Made by a program: the position numbers and the translations under genes
Part shown: positions 1 to 12,252 of the stretch, one piece after another
Numbering within the stretch: position 1 is the first letter of the stretch
Layout: the number at the start of each line of letters is the position of its first letter
Assembly: GCA_904066235.2 (NCBI GenBank)
Contig: CAJFCV020000006.1
Location: forward strand, 1,736,001-1,800,000
Origin: Bursaphelenchus xylophilus
Lineage: Eukaryota > Nematoda > Chromadorea > Rhabditida > Aphelenchoididae
Reading direction: 5' to 3'
DNA: 64,000 bases
Notes under the pieces: model-generated
The model's database searches: none
Told to the model about the DNA's origin: nothing
The model's input: only the letters and a program-made list of their open reading frames with translations

Positions 1-1130
1 AAATTTCCGCCAAACTCCTGCAAAACCCCAAAAGAATTAGTTGGGGATTTCGCAAAAGAAAATTCCCCGAAAATGGGGCGAAATTGGAGCGAAGAAAGTG
101 TTGTTTTTTGAAGGTTTAGTATTATCACGGGTAAAATTGGAGTTTGAGAGTGTAATTGAGGCCTCCAAACGGCGAAATATGTGTGCTGTTTTGGGCCAAT
201 ACAACTGTTTATGAACATTTTTTGCAAAAATTTTATTTCCGGTCTGTTGGCGACATTTTATACGGAAATAGACATTTTATACGATGAAAGGTGTCTCGGA
301 ACTCAAAAAAATTTCAATTTTCTCAGTTGTCGGGAGATGATAACAATGTAAATAGATGATATGCCAATCAGTTGAGCATTTGCAATAAATTTTAATGGTG
401 ATGACATTTTATACGATGAAACATGTCTGAGTGCTCATTATTTTCCCGACAGACTGATATTTTTATTTTTTGACATTTTTTGTGGTCCCCTCTTGCCATT
501 GCCTTTGTTTTTTCCTTCACCGAATCTCCCTTTCCCATAGTCCCACCTTGGCCTAAAGAATCCCCATTATTTTCCCGACAGACTAATATTTTTATTTTTT
601 GACTTTTTTTGTGGTCCCCTCTTGCCACACCTTTTATTTTTTCTCCCACCGAATCTCTCTTTGCCATAGTCCCCCCTTGACCCAAAGAGTCCTCATTATT
701 TTCCCGACAGACTAATATTTTTCCAAATTTTGCCTATTCCCATTCTGCAATTTGCCGATCAAAGTTCGCATGCCCTATACGTTCCGCTGACAGGGGCGTT
801 TGGAAATTTGTTTTCCCAAATTTTTATATTTCGATATTTGACTATAGATCAAACAAGAAGAAGAAAAAAAACGTTTCTCGTTTTTCTCTCGCAAAATTCC
901 GTGTTTTTCCTGCAGCGTTTAATCGGTCCCCCCACACTGGCTGAACAACTCTTCGGAAAAGAGAGGGAGAGCGTTTTTTCGAGAAAACGACAAAAATTTG
1001 GAGCGGGGGGAGTGAGGAAATGTGTGTGTTTTGGGCCGCGGAAAATAATCATTTACGTGGTTTCGCGGGCTATTTTTAGCGGGGCGGAGGAAAACGAGCG
1101 CTGACGTTCGCGGGCTTGTGGCAGGATGAC
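1..1130. other. Non-coding left edge with short tandem repeat and a GC-rich island
   Basis: No gene is supported here. A tandem repeat with a period of about 129 bp spans roughly 420-720; three copies start near 436, 565 and 694. Each contains ATTATTTTCCCGACAGACT, the terminal repeat of a MITE family seen complete at 56.8 and 62.1 kb. The word ACATTTTATACG occurs near 252, 272 and 405. From about 850 to 1,120 the base composition rises, with a GGAGCGGGGGGAGTGAGG block similar to other islands in the window. This could be regulatory DNA of the plus-strand gene at 12 kb, which is inference only. Confidence 0.5.
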
Positions 1131-2300
1131 GGGATCCCATGGAAGTGGAGGTTTATGACCTCTGAAACACAGTGCAGTAGAAATTGAGCAATACCCGTGA
1201 CATTAGGCGCAGCTAGGAGCTGATTCATCCAAAAGGTTAGAGTTGATGACATGGATAATATGTTTGACCTCAAAAACCATCTAAAAATTCATTTTATGAC
1301 ATATAAGTGGGATCGTTGTGAAGCCAGCATCTTCTAGAACGTAGTGATGTGTATTTTACGCCTTGCCAGAGGCAGTAGTCGGAGATAGAAGCTGATTCAT
1401 CGAAAAGGTTAGAGTTGATGACATGGATAATATATTTGACCTCAAAAAGGAACTAAAAATTTACTTCATGACATCTAAAGAGTATCAGCGTAAAGCTTTT
1501 GTCCTCTAGAACACATACAAATAAATTTCATACCCTGTCAGAGGCACTAATACCTAGAGCGATATCATTTTTGGAAAAATGGTGATTTAACAACATGGAT
1601 AATATATTTTACCTCAAAAACTATCTAAAAATTTACTCTATGACATGAAAATAGTATCATCGTGAAGCCTTTGTTTTCTAGAACGCAGAGATATGCATTT
1701 TACGCCATGCCGGAATCATTAGTAGCCAGAAAGACCTAACCTTGAAAAAATGCAGATTTGACGTCAAGTACATTATACATATTTTGCCCCGTAATACGGC
1801 TGAAGCGATACTGCAAAGCCGAAAGGGTGAATATTAATGCGGTCGGCGACAGTAAGAAGGCAGTAGAATTAATTTCAGGCGCTCTCTTTGAGAGTATTAC
1901 CATATAACGGCTAATTGTATAAAAACTTGTCATTTGATGTCACGGATAATATATTTTGCCCTAAAATGAAAAGCATTAGGGCTAAATGTGCAGAAGGCTT
2001 GCATCAGTGTGATTACAAAGGCCTCTAGGATACAGTATGGTATCTCTTTGGGATATATTAGAGCTAATTTTAGGATATACAAGGCTTTTTTTGGGAACCG
2101 AAGACCTGATGTGGTTGATAATAATAAAATTGAACCTAAACTGCCCTTAAGGGTAAACAAACTCCGAAAAAGGCGGTAAACACAAAGTGTATGGACTCTG
2201 GAACGCAGTGGTATGCCATTGCGGTGGCTCTGAAGGTATCAAACACTATTCTGCGCTGTTTTTTGCCACGGCTGATAGCTGATATCATGAATAACATTTT
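1130..2300. repeat. Degenerate tandem repeat, about 180-bp period
   Basis: Four to six diverged copies share the string GATGACATGGATAATATNTTTGACCTC followed by a run ending in CTAGAACGNAG and a half reading TTTTACGCC-TGCC. Clear copies start near 1,200, 1,390 and 1,560, with poorer ones to 2,250. No open frame runs through the copies. The GGATAATAT and CATGA words recur in introns elsewhere in the window. Confidence 0.6.
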
Positions 2301-3480
2301 TTACTCATAAAATCTTGAATATTGCTACAAAAAGGACTTGAATATTGCGTCTAAAAATTAGAGCCTTTCGTGTTTCACCTCATCCCACTCTTTTCACAAT
2401 TAATTGGGTTCAGTTTTGACCCCAAAAGTTCAAAACTTCCCACTTTTTTGTCTTTTTTTCCACTTCCGTGTGAAAGATGGGGCTTTAATTAACCGCGCGC
2501 AATTAGAAAACACTCTCATATGCCTCAAGCCTTATTATTGAGTCCGTTGATTGGGAATGTTGAAAGATTTTACGAATTTTTTATAAGATTATATTGTTTT
2601 AGGGGATTAAAAATGATTTCAAAAAAAATTTTTGTCATGTTTTCGGATAATTTTTAGTGTTTTGATATCAAATAAAGATTGTTAAAATTATTGGCAATAT
2701 TTTTCCGACATTTTTTAGCAAGTTTTACAATTTTTTTTGACTGCACAGTGCAGTCGATTTTTTAGCCTATTTTTGCCGTTGCACCGTGCAGTTTGGAAAA
2801 ATGTTTAAAAATTTTGGAATTGATGTAGTTGTTGCGTTCAAAAGTATGTACAGCTATTACAGAGCGTACTGTAAACTCTTTTGTGCCCATTTTTTTATAT
2901 TTTTCATCAAAATTTTATATTTTGTCATCAAATTTTCCCAAAAGTAATATAAAAAGTATAAAAAATTGTATTTCCCTTTATAATAACATCTCTACAGTCT
3001 CGAAATACACTTATCCGTTATGTTAAAAAGCACTAATCTTAGAGTCGGAGAAAAAAATTTCACGTGTCTTCGGCCCGACTTATTTATTTACCACCTATAC
3101 GAAATTCGGGAGGGCCATTGTGTCGCCCGCCTTTTTATCCGCTTTTGGCACGGACCTGGCAATAAAGTCTAGTCGTTTTTTTTGCGGAGAAAAAAAGTTT
3201 TTAGTCTTTTTGAAAACAAAATTTTTTAAAAGAAAAAAAAATTTTTGAGAGAGAAAAAAAATTCAAAAATTAAAAAAAAAAAAATTTCGCTGATAAGATC
3301 ATTTTTCGCGGAGAGAAATTGATTTGGTCATTATTAGTAATGCTTGCGATTTTGGAATTTGAATTTAATAAAAAAAAAATTAATAAAAAAAAAAAAATTT
3401 TTTGTTACAGTAAGATTTGGCTGCAAAACTATTAGAAAGATACCATGGCGTATTTTAAAACAACATTAATTTTTTTGAAA
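2300..3480. other. AT-rich non-coding spacer
   Basis: No coding region or clear element is visible. The stretch is dominated by A and T homopolymers. GCACAGTGC or GCACCGTGC palindromes occur near 2,743 and 2,780. A small moderate-GC patch lies at 3,060-3,180. Confidence 0.4.
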
Positions 3481-4620
3481 ATCATTTCATTGATGTAGAA
3501 CGCACAGTGCAATAATTTTCCTCCGATCGCACTGTGCATTTTTTTATTTTTTGAATTTGCACAGTGCGCTCTTTCGATTTCTATTTTTTTTTTTCATTCG
3601 TAGGTTGTCTGGACAGTGTGTGCTCTGCATGAAAAAAGTTGAGCTTCTACTTTCGTTTTTACACTCCTTTCTGACATCACATTCCTACCGTACTGTGCAC
3701 TTTTTATTTTTTTTTTTTGAATTTGCACAGTGCGCTCGTTTTAATTTTTTTTTTATTTTTGTATTTGTTGGACAATATGTTCTTCACACAAAAAAAATTT
3801 AAGCTTCCGCTTTCATTTTTACACTCCTTTCTGACATCACATTCCTACCGCATTGTGCATTTTTTCATTTTGTGAATTTGCACAGTGCAATCATTTGATT
3901 TTTATAATTTTTTTTTGTTTTTATACCTTTGGACATTATGTTCTTCACACAAAAAAAATTGAGCCTCCACTTTCATTTTTACACTCCTCTCTGACATCAC
4001 TTTTCGGCCGCACTGTGCATTTTTATTATTTTTTGAATTTGCACAGTGCAATCATTTGATTTTTATAATTTTTTTTTTTTTTATACCTTTGGACATTATG
4101 TTCTTCATACAAAAAAATTGAGCTTCCACTTTCGTTTTTACACTCCTTTCTGACATCACTTTTCGGCCGCACTGCGCATTTTTTTCATTTTGTGAATTTG
4201 CACAGTGCGTTTTTTTGAATTAATTTTTTTTTAGTTTTTATACCTTTGGACATTACGTTCTTCACACAAAAAAATTGGGCTTCCACTTTCATTTTTACAC
4301 TCCTCTCTGACATCACTTTTCGGCCGCACTGTGCATTTTTTCATTTTTTTAATTTGCACAGTGCAGTCATTTGATTTTTATAAATTTTTTTTTGTTTTTA
4401 CACCTTTGGACATTATGTTCTTCACACAAAAAATTTGAGCTTCCACTTTCATTTTTACACTCCCTTCTGACATCACTTTTCAGCCGCACTGTGCATTTTT
4501 CCATTTTTTTGAATTTGCACAGTGCGCTCTTTCTAATTCAAATTTTCTTTTCATTTTTGTATTTTTAGACAATATGTTCTCTTTACAGAAAAAATTTACT
4601 TCCAATTCCCCTTCTAAACC
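3480..4620. repeat. Tandem repeat of about 160 bp containing GCACAGTGC
   Basis: About seven copies start at GCACAGTGC near 3,559, 3,725, 3,881, 4,041, 4,200, 4,356 and 4,516. Each contains TTTTTACACTCC, TCTGACATCAC, then a second palindrome GCACTGTGC (written CCGCACTGTGCATTTTT). Open frames inside are by-products of repeats without stops. The unit differs from the 40-bp family apart from the palindromic core. Confidence 0.8.
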
Positions 4621-4629
4621 CCATTTCCG

Positions 4630-5070
4630 ACCCTATTTTATATTATCCATGGCAAAAGCGGGCAAAAACTCGTAAATTCCTCTCTCCAAATTTAGCCCCC
4701 CTCTCCAAAAGCCCCCTCCAATACTCTCAAAAATATCCGCTGAAAGTAAAAAAACAACCGCCGGCTTCGTTTTCCCGCATTTTCTCCCATTTCGAATGTT
4801 TTTTCTTCTTCTTCTTCGGTGGAGGCCCTCTCTCGAAAAATTTCGTTTCGCAAACGAATAAAACGGGGGCAAAAAACGACCGACACAGAGTGGGGGGAGG
4901 AGGAGAATGGGGATGGTGGAATTCTTCTCGCAAACCCCATTTTTTCGCCCTTTTCCAAAATTCCTCGCTTTTGCTATTTTTTGCTCCGAAAACGCAGCAA
5001 AATAGTAGCTTTTAGAGGGGGGAGAAAAGTGATGAAATCGGGGGGAAGAAGTGATTTTTGGGCGGAATAA
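4630..5070. promoter_or_regulatory. GC-rich island, possible regulatory region
   Basis: A sharply GC-richer patch in AT-rich surroundings, with (CTT)n, CTCTCTCG and AGAGTGGGGGGAGGAGG. Comparable G-rich blocks occur in other islands at about 1.0, 8.8, 11.2, 17.0, 57.7 and 58.5 kb. An ATG at about 4,650 precedes a GTAAAT donor-like site, but the exon would end in a phase that does not fit the exon at 12,253. I treat this as a regulatory or promoter candidate upstream of the plus-strand gene; no direct evidence. Confidence 0.3.
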
Positions 5071-5159
5071 AGGGGTTTGGAGGGTGGCCGATGGTGTAAA
5101 CTTTATTTACAAGATGCTAAATAAATTTTGCGACTCTTTTTCTAATGTTTTTTTGAAAT

Positions 5160-5545
5160 TTTTTTTCGTACAGTGCAATTTTGTAGTTGAAAAAAGCCTA
5201 AATTTTTGCACAGTGCAATTTCGTAGGCCAAAGAAGCCTAAATTTTTGCACGGTGCAGTTTTGTAGTTGAAAAAAGCCTATATTCTTTACACAGTGCAAT
5301 TTCATAGTTCAAAAAAGCCTAGATTTTTGCACAGTGCAATTTCATAGTTCAAAAAAGCCTAGATTTTTGCACAGTGCAATTTCATAGTTCAAAAAAGCCT
5401 AGATTTTTGCACAGTGCAATTTCATAGTTCAAAAAAGCCTATATTTTTGCACAGTGCAATTTCATAGTTCAAAAAAGCCTATGCTTTTGCACGGTGCAAT
5501 TTCATAGTTCAAAAAAGCCTAGATTTTTGCACAGTGCAAAAAAAA
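5160..5545 (+). repeat. 40-bp tandem array with GCACNGTGC core
   Basis: About ten copies of a 40-bp unit: a palindromic core TTGCACAGTGCAA, then TTTCATAGTTCAAAAAAGCC and a short T-rich link. The later copies are nearly identical. The core centre base varies (A or G). This is the clearest array of the family that recurs through the window; orientation here reads AAAAAAGCCTA on the plus strand. Confidence 0.9.
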
Positions 5546-7000
5546 TTGAAAACATTATCCAAACCGTATTTTAAAATTTTGGTGCCATCTAGAAGCCTTG
5601 GCCAACCGCGCTCTAAAATGATTTTTAAAGAAATAAAAAATTTTTTGGGGGTTTAGCCCAAAAATCGCGGTAAAATTTGGAAATTCAAAAAAAAATTTTT
5701 TTTTAATCTTCATGAAACTTGTCGAAAATCTGTAAAAGACTGTCATAACATGCATGCCAAAGTTTCTTCTTACAATTTACCAAAGACTTTGAGATTTTGA
5801 GATTAAAAAAATTTAAAAAAATTTTGATATTTTTTCTTCCACATCTAGGTGATAAATAAAAACCAAGTGCTAAAACTCTAAAGATACAATTTAAGACTTA
5901 TGTAGACCGAGCACACCAAATTTTATGTAAATCACATGTTCAGGTTTATAGAAAATTCACTTTCAAGATCACCCTCTAGAACAAGATGGTGGATGGCGAA
6001 AAAAGTGATTTTCTGGAAAAATAACTCACTGAATCCTGGTTGATTCTGTGCCTAATACTGCATAAGCCTCTATAGATGTATTGTAAGAGCATTATTTACA
6101 GGTGGTGTACCATTAAACTTCGTATTTTACCTAAAAACTCCAAAAACATCAACTTTTTTGCCGTTTTTTATCAAAAAAAAAAAAATTCTGATGCTAGCTT
6201 CTATTTTTAGTTTGCCGCAGACCTTTTAGTTAAATTTCCAACGAATACAAAGACTTGTGCTTTCGTATTTTATAACTTTATCTCAATTAAAATCATTTTT
6301 TTCTCCATTTATCGCCCTTTTGATAAGAAAATTCCTGTGTTCATGCAAAATTCGGTGTGTGGAAGGTAGTTTGAAGTCCGATACGAGTGGGAAAGTCTTG
6401 AAGAATGTCTAGTCTTTAGTTTGAATGCAAGATTCGCGAATTTAAAAGTGTTTTAGATAGCAGAAATTGGATTTTTTGGGGAAAAATTGCGTTTTCTCGG
6501 GAATTTTTCGAATTTCCAGTAAAAAATTGTCATTTCTTTGGGAGTTTTGATGTCCTCAAAGATCTACATGTCTCTATGCAAATTTGCGAGGTAACAAAAT
6601 TCCAAAAATTTGCATAATATTGCATAAATTTCTCATTTTTCTGCGAAAAGTCATCAAAAATTTGAATTTCCCAAAAAATCTCGTTTTTCCCTCAGGCATA
6701 TCCTCATTTTTACACCGCCACTTCCTCATACGGATACTATTTTGGTTTCGTTCTCTGTTTTTTATACTCCTCGCATACTTTTGAGCTCTCAACGGGCTTC
6801 GGTTTCGCTTTTATGGCCCAATACGGGCCTATTTGTGGGCCGATCTCTAAACTTTTGCGCCGCTTAATTGTGAAATATGACATTTACAAGGCAGCCGACC
6901 AATTAATAAAGGGTCTTTGTTGTTGTGGAGACCAGGGTTTGATGACTTTTTGAGGGGTTTTTAATTTTTTTATATATTTTTTGAGAAAAATTTGAAAAAT
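5546..7000. other. Non-coding DNA without recognisable gene
   Basis: Mostly unique-looking AT-rich sequence. Parts around 5,830-5,950 resemble 16,260-16,350 loosely (TTCTTCCACATCT followed by related A-rich text), so both may be old copies of one element. At about 6,889 a 13-bp string GGCAGCCGACCAA is present; its exact reverse complement lies at about 17,194. No ORF is convincing. Confidence 0.4.
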
Positions 7001-7029
7001 TGAAATTTTGCGAGAAAAAATCGTTGAGG

Positions 7030-8370
7030 CTTTATGTTATTCGTGGCCTATGGGTGTAGTAGGCTATGTGATAATCGATTTTTTATTGAAATGTCTTGTT
7101 GTGTTATACAAATTTTGCAATTTTTTCCTCCAAAAATGGGCAATAACCAAAAAATTTCTTATTTTTCGACAAAAAATTGTCAAATTTCTGTTATATCGTG
7201 CTTTATTGGATCCGCTGCCACTTGTAGCTTAATCAGCATCAACTTTTTTATCATATCAGAATCATTTTTCAACTATTTTTTACCTTTTTTCTTCAAAAAT
7301 GGGCAAAAAACCAAAATTTTTCTCACTTTCCCACAAAAAAATCGACAAATTTCTGTTCTATCACACTTCTAATAACCTTTAGTTCTTGTGTTGTCATATG
7401 ATTCAGCTCTTTCACCATTTCAAAATCAGTTTTCAGCATTTTTTCATTTTTCTCCAAAAAACGAGCGAAAAACCCAAAAAAATTCCCTTTTTTGAGAATT
7501 CAATTACTCCTATAATATCCATTAAAATTTGTTTTATCATCCACATCAGCTTTTTCACCATTTCAAAATCATCTTTCAGAATTTCTTTTCAAAAAAATGG
7601 TCGAAAATCAAAAATTTTCCTTTTTTTCAAAAAAAAAATCATCAAATTTTTATTCCATTGTGGTCATAGTATCCATTAGTGTTTATTTCATCATTTGTAT
7701 CAGCTTTGTCGCCATGTTAAAATCATTTTTCAACATTTTTTATCTTTTTTCTTCCAAAAAACGGGAAAAATCAAAAATTTCTTATTTTTCCACAAAAAAA
7801 TCGGCAAATTTTTGTTCAATTGCGCTCACAAAATATCTGTGAATCTTTCTTTTGTCATCTGCATCAATTTTTTTCTCTCTGTCATAGTCATTTCAACATT
7901 TTTTATCTTTTTTTCGTCAAAAAAACGGGAAAAATCAAAAATTTCTTATTTTTTCAAAAAAAAATCATCAAATTTCTGTTCCATTGTGGTCATATTTTCT
8001 ATTAGTGTTTATTTCATCATATGTGTCAGCCTTTTCACCACTTCAAAATCATTTTTCAACATTTTTTATCTTTTTTCTTCCAAAAAACGGGAAAAATCAA
8101 AAATTTCTGATTTTTTCACAAAAAAATCGGCAAATTCTGTTCCCTCATTCAAAATAATATCCCTTACTTCATGTTTTATCATCTGCATCAGCTTTTTCAC
8201 CATTTCAAAATCATTTTTCAACATTTTTTTCTTTTTTCCTCCAAAAAACGGGAAAAAATCAAAAATTTCTTATTTTCCCACAAAAAAATCATCAAATTTC
8301 TGTTCCATTGCTCAAAATAATATCCCTTACTTCTTCTTTCATCATCTACATCATTTTCCACCATTCCCCT
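7030..8370 (+). repeat. Degenerate tandem repeat, about 140-150 bp
   Basis: Roughly eight to nine copies of a unit containing CATCAGCTTTTTCACCATTTC, ATTTTTCAACATTTTTTATC and CAAAAAACGGGAAAAATC. Because the unit carries few stops, frames up to 289 codons open across it. Those frames are repetitive F/S/K/I-rich text and do not look like a protein. Confidence 0.75.
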
Positions 8371-8399
8371 CCCCCACTTTTATCAGTTTCTCTCCAAAA

Positions 8400-8830
8400 A
8401 TCCCGGTTTGTCCGTCAAAAAATGGCTCTGCAAACAATTTGCGGGCCCTCCCCCATCTTCTACTGTACAATTTTCACGGAAACGGAGCGAGAGAGAGTCA
8501 TTTCATTTCTCCCAACGAATTTTTTTTTTTTTTATTTTTTCGGCCGCCCGCGGCCCAAAAATAAAACTTTTCATTTTTTCCCTGCGGCCGTTTTCTCGAA
8601 GGGTTTTCGCAAAAAAAAAATGGGATGGGGATTCTGTGTGTGTGTGTTTTCCAGCCCCTTCCAGCCTTTTTTCGTGCATTTGTTTCTCTCTTCTTTTTCC
8701 GCGAGAAAAATGGGAATTAAAACCCCCGCCGAAAAAGAAGAGAGGGGAAACGCTCTCTCCCACCCCCCGGTTCTTTCGTTTCCAATACGCTTTCCCGGAG
8801 TGGGGCGAGGAAAGTTTTAAGATTTTTTTT
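8400..8830. promoter_or_regulatory. GC-rich island with GT run, possible regulatory region
   Basis: Composition changes sharply at both ends. The island has GAGCGAGAGAGAG, CGGCCGCCCGCGGCC, a (TG)n run at about 8,634-8,648 and GGAGTGGGGCGAGG near 8,798. No exon with consistent phase could be drawn to the exon at 12,253. Regulatory function is inference from composition and shared words. Confidence 0.3.
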
Positions 8831-8879
8831 AAGGAGTTGAGGATTTCCGAGATTTTTAGACATTTTTTCTGGAAAATTT

Positions 8880-9760
8880 TGAAATAAAAAAAAAAAAAGA
8901 AATTTTTGGGTTTTTTTTTTGAAAAAAGTCCAGATGTTTAATATAAGTGGAATTTGGTAATAAGGAAGTTATAAATATGGAGCCTAGGTATTTTTAAAAG
9001 GAATTTTAAAGGAAGATTTTTAAAGAAAATGAGATTTTTCTTTGATTTTTTTGGAAATTTTTGGATTTTTTTTTTATTTTTTTTTGAAAAAGTGCAGATG
9101 GCTAATATAAGTGGAATTTGATGATAAGAAAGTTCTAAATATGGAGCCTAGGTACTTTTAAAAGGAAATAGTGAGATTTTTTTTTGATTTTTTTTCGAAA
9201 TTTTAGGATTTTTTTTATTATTTTTTGGTTTTTTTGAAAAAGTCCTGATGTTTAATATAACTGGAATTTGATAATAAGCAATTTCTAAATATGGAGCGTA
9301 GGTATTTTTAAAAGGAAAAAATGAGAATTTTTTTGATTTTTTTTTTATTTTTTTTTCATTTTTTGAAAAGTGGACAATTTTGGTTTTTTTGAAAAAGGTG
9401 CAGATTTTTAATATAAGTGGAATTTGATAATAAGCAATTTCTAAATATGGAGCCTAGGTGTTTTTAAAAGGAAAAAATGAGAATTTGTTTTTGATTTTTT
9501 TGGAAACTTTAGGATTTTTTTTATTTTTCTTTTTTTTTTGATTTTTAACAGGACTTTGCATTATAGGGCATGTGGAGCAATTACGACAAAAACTTTTTTG
9601 ATTTTTTGAAAATTTTTGGATTTTTTTTTTTTTTTTTTTTTTGAAAAATGGAGATGGATAATGTAAGTGGAATTTTAGGTCAAAAAAGTGTCTAATATGG
9701 GAATAAGGAAATTTTAAAAGGAAATATAGAGCCTATGGAACAAGTATGAGAAAAGTTCTT
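8880..9760 (+). repeat. Degenerate tandem repeat, about 150 bp
   Basis: Five copies of a unit containing GATGTTTAATATAAGTGGAA, TAAATATGGAGCCTAGGT and TTTTTAAAAGGAA, separated by long T runs of variable length. Copies start near 8,930, 9,095, 9,245, 9,405 and 9,650. No coding potential. Confidence 0.7.
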
Positions 9761-10299
9761 TAATTTTTTTTCGAAATTTCATTATTTAAAAAAAAAATTT
9801 TGGAAATTTTAAAGTAAAAAAAGAAATTTTATGAAATTTTTAAAATAAAATCTATCTTCCAAAATGGCGAATTTCAGAAATAATTTCGAATATTTTTCGA
9901 TTTTTCAAAAAAAAAAAAATTTTTTTTTGGTTTTTTTTAGTTCAGATGTATTTTAGTAATAATATAAATGGAAATTGACGGTAAAACTGTCCTTCAGATT
10001 ATTTCATTTATTTTTTCAAAAAATTCCATTTTTAGCCGTAAAAATGGCAAAACTACAAATCTGAAATTACTTTTTTCGCCTTTTACTACTCTTTTGGGCT
10101 AATGTTTTTTGGAGCTTCGCCTTCAATTGAAAGACAAATTATCCATTTGTATAATTGTTTTATTTTTGGATTCAAATTAAAAAATTTTTTTTTGAAAAAA
10201 TCAAAATAAAGGTCATTTTAAATCAGATTACTAGTTAAAATGTTCGCTTTCGATTTCTCTCGGCGATTTTTGAGTGCGCGGCATAACTGGAAATAAAAA

Positions 10300-11010
10300 A
10301 ATTGAGCTGCGCAAAAAAATTTTTTTGCACGGTGCAAAAACGTAGGCTTTTTACAACTAGAAAATTGCACTGTGCAAAAATGTAGGCTTTTTTTAATTAC
10401 AAAATTGCACTGTGCAAAAATTTCGGGTTTAATGGGTTTTATTTTGAATAATATTAGCATAATGACAACTTTTCTCAACTTCAAAATTGAGTGACAAAAT
10501 AATTGGAAAAGTTTTTAAAATATGGCGGTCGATTTTTTCCAAAATTTTCTTTAACATTTTGCACTGTGCAAAAACGTAGGTTTTTTTCAACTACGTAATT
10601 GCACTGTGCAAAAAACAAAAAATATTGAAAAAATTATTGTAAAATACGTTCGTCTCATGTCCGTTTGATACAAAATTTTAAAATACGGCTTTCGTTTTTC
10701 AGACTTCTTTGCACTGTGCGAAAATTTAGGGGTTTTTGAACTTAAAATTGCACTGTGCAAAACCGTAGGCTTTTTTCAACTACGAAATTGCACTGTGCGA
10801 AAAATAACAAATATTGAAAAAATCATTGTAAAATACGCTCCTCTAAGATGTCCGTTTGATACAAAAGTTTAAAATACGGTTTTCGTTTTTCAGACTTTTT
10901 TGTACTGTGCAGAATTCTAGGCTTTTTTCAACTAAGAAATTGCACTGTGCAAAATTATAAGCTTTTTTCAACTACAAAATTGCACTGTGCAAAAAACAAA
11001 AAATAATTGT
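10300..11010 (-). repeat. GCACNGTGC / AGGCTTTTTTCAACTA repeat cluster
   Basis: Same family as the 5.2 kb array but reading TAGGCTTTTTTCAACTA on the plus strand, so inverted. Cores (GCACTGTGC and variants) are grouped in pairs separated by unique text. A higher-order unit of about 220 bp, including AAATATTGAAAAAATTATTG and GTAAAATACG, is repeated near 10,620 and 10,810. Confidence 0.8.
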
Positions 11011-11029
11011 AAAATACGGTCGGCCACAT

Positions 11030-11560
11030 ATGTTAGATAAAATTTTTCGTCTCTCAAGAAAGTTTCGTGCTCTATTTGCAATGCAATTATCTTACGAAAT
11101 GCACGTTATTTCTCTTTTCAAAGAAAATTTTTTTTTTTTTGAAAAAAGGAGAAATGTGCGAGAGGCGAAAGGGGTTGTTGGGAAGGGGGGAGAAACCCGC
11201 CAGAAAAATTTGTTTTTTGCGTGGGTATTATTTTATCCCGCCAGCAGTTTTTGGAAGCGGCCTTTTAGCGGTTTCGAGCGCAAAAAAATTCTCTTTCTCT
11301 CTCTCTCCCATCGCCACCCCGATGCGAATTCTTTTTACATTTTTATTTTTCGAAAATGGGAGGGCAAACGGATGGGGGTCATGTCATCACATACGCCATG
11401 GAATTGCGCTTCCTGGTGAGGGTTATATTGGGAAGTAAATGGAAAAAATTGTCGGGGATGTTGAGGATATTTGGGGTTTTGGTGCGGTAAAATAGGATTA
11501 AAGTGAGTGAAAATGGTGTAGAATAAGGTTGTAACTTCTTAAAAAAATTTTTGTCATCGT
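11030..11560. promoter_or_regulatory. GC-richer island 5' of the first visible plus-strand exon
   Basis: Contains GGGAAGGGGGGAGAAACCC, (CT)n at about 11,290-11,310 and a CATACGCCATGG near 11,392. Open frames of about 125 codons occur in two overlapping phases, with no recognisable motif. It could hold a first exon or promoter of the gene beginning at 12,253, but no phase-matching start exon could be supported. Confidence 0.25.
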
Positions 11561-11569
11561 TAAAAAAAT

Positions 11570-12105
11570 TTTTTGCACGGTGCAAAAACGTAGGCTTTTT
11601 TCAATTAGAAAATTGCACTGTGCGAAAACACAGGCTTTTTTACGTTAGAAAACTGCACGGTGCGAAAGCGTAGGCTACCTTCAACTAAGAATTTGCACTG
11701 TGCAAAAGGTGCCAAGAAAACAAAAAATTCTTTTTATCATCATTAAAAAATTTTTTGCACTGTGCAAAAATATAGGCTTTTTTCAATTAGAAAATTGCAC
11801 TGTGCGAAAACATAGGCTTTTTTCAACTAAGAATTTGCACTGTGCAAAAATTTAGGCTTTTTCGGGTTATATTTTCATTTTTTTAATGGTGACGGGGTAA
11901 AATATGACTGGCAAAATTTGTCCAAGAGAAATAAATAAATTTTTTGATATTAAAAAATTTTTGCACAGTGCAAAAATTTAGGCTTTTTTCAACTAGAAAA
12001 CTGCACTGTGCAAAAGCGTAGGCTTTCTTCAACTAAGAATTTGCACTGTGCAAAAATTCAGGCTTTTTTGAACTACGAAATTGCACTGTGCAAAAAATCG
12101 TTACA
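11570..12105 (-). repeat. GCACNGTGC repeat cluster
   Basis: About fourteen cores with 40-bp spacing in sub-arrays, reading TAGGCTTTTTTCAAC on the plus strand. Centre bases include G, T and A. It ends about 150 bp before the splice acceptor of the exon at 12,253. Confidence 0.85.
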
Positions 12106-12252
12106 AAATAAAAAAATTTTTTTTTTATTTTTTATTTTTTTTTTTTTGATTTTTTTGCTATAAAATTTTCGATTTTCCGCGATATTTACTAATTTCATCA
12201 TTCAAATTTTCCCGAAACCCAAAATTTCCATCTAATTTTCTAAACATTTCAG

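Noticed and set aside
7695..8564. Plus-strand reading frame of 289 codons
   Set aside because: It runs over a degenerate tandem repeat with few stops; the product is repetitive Phe/Ser/Lys text with no domain and no splice context.
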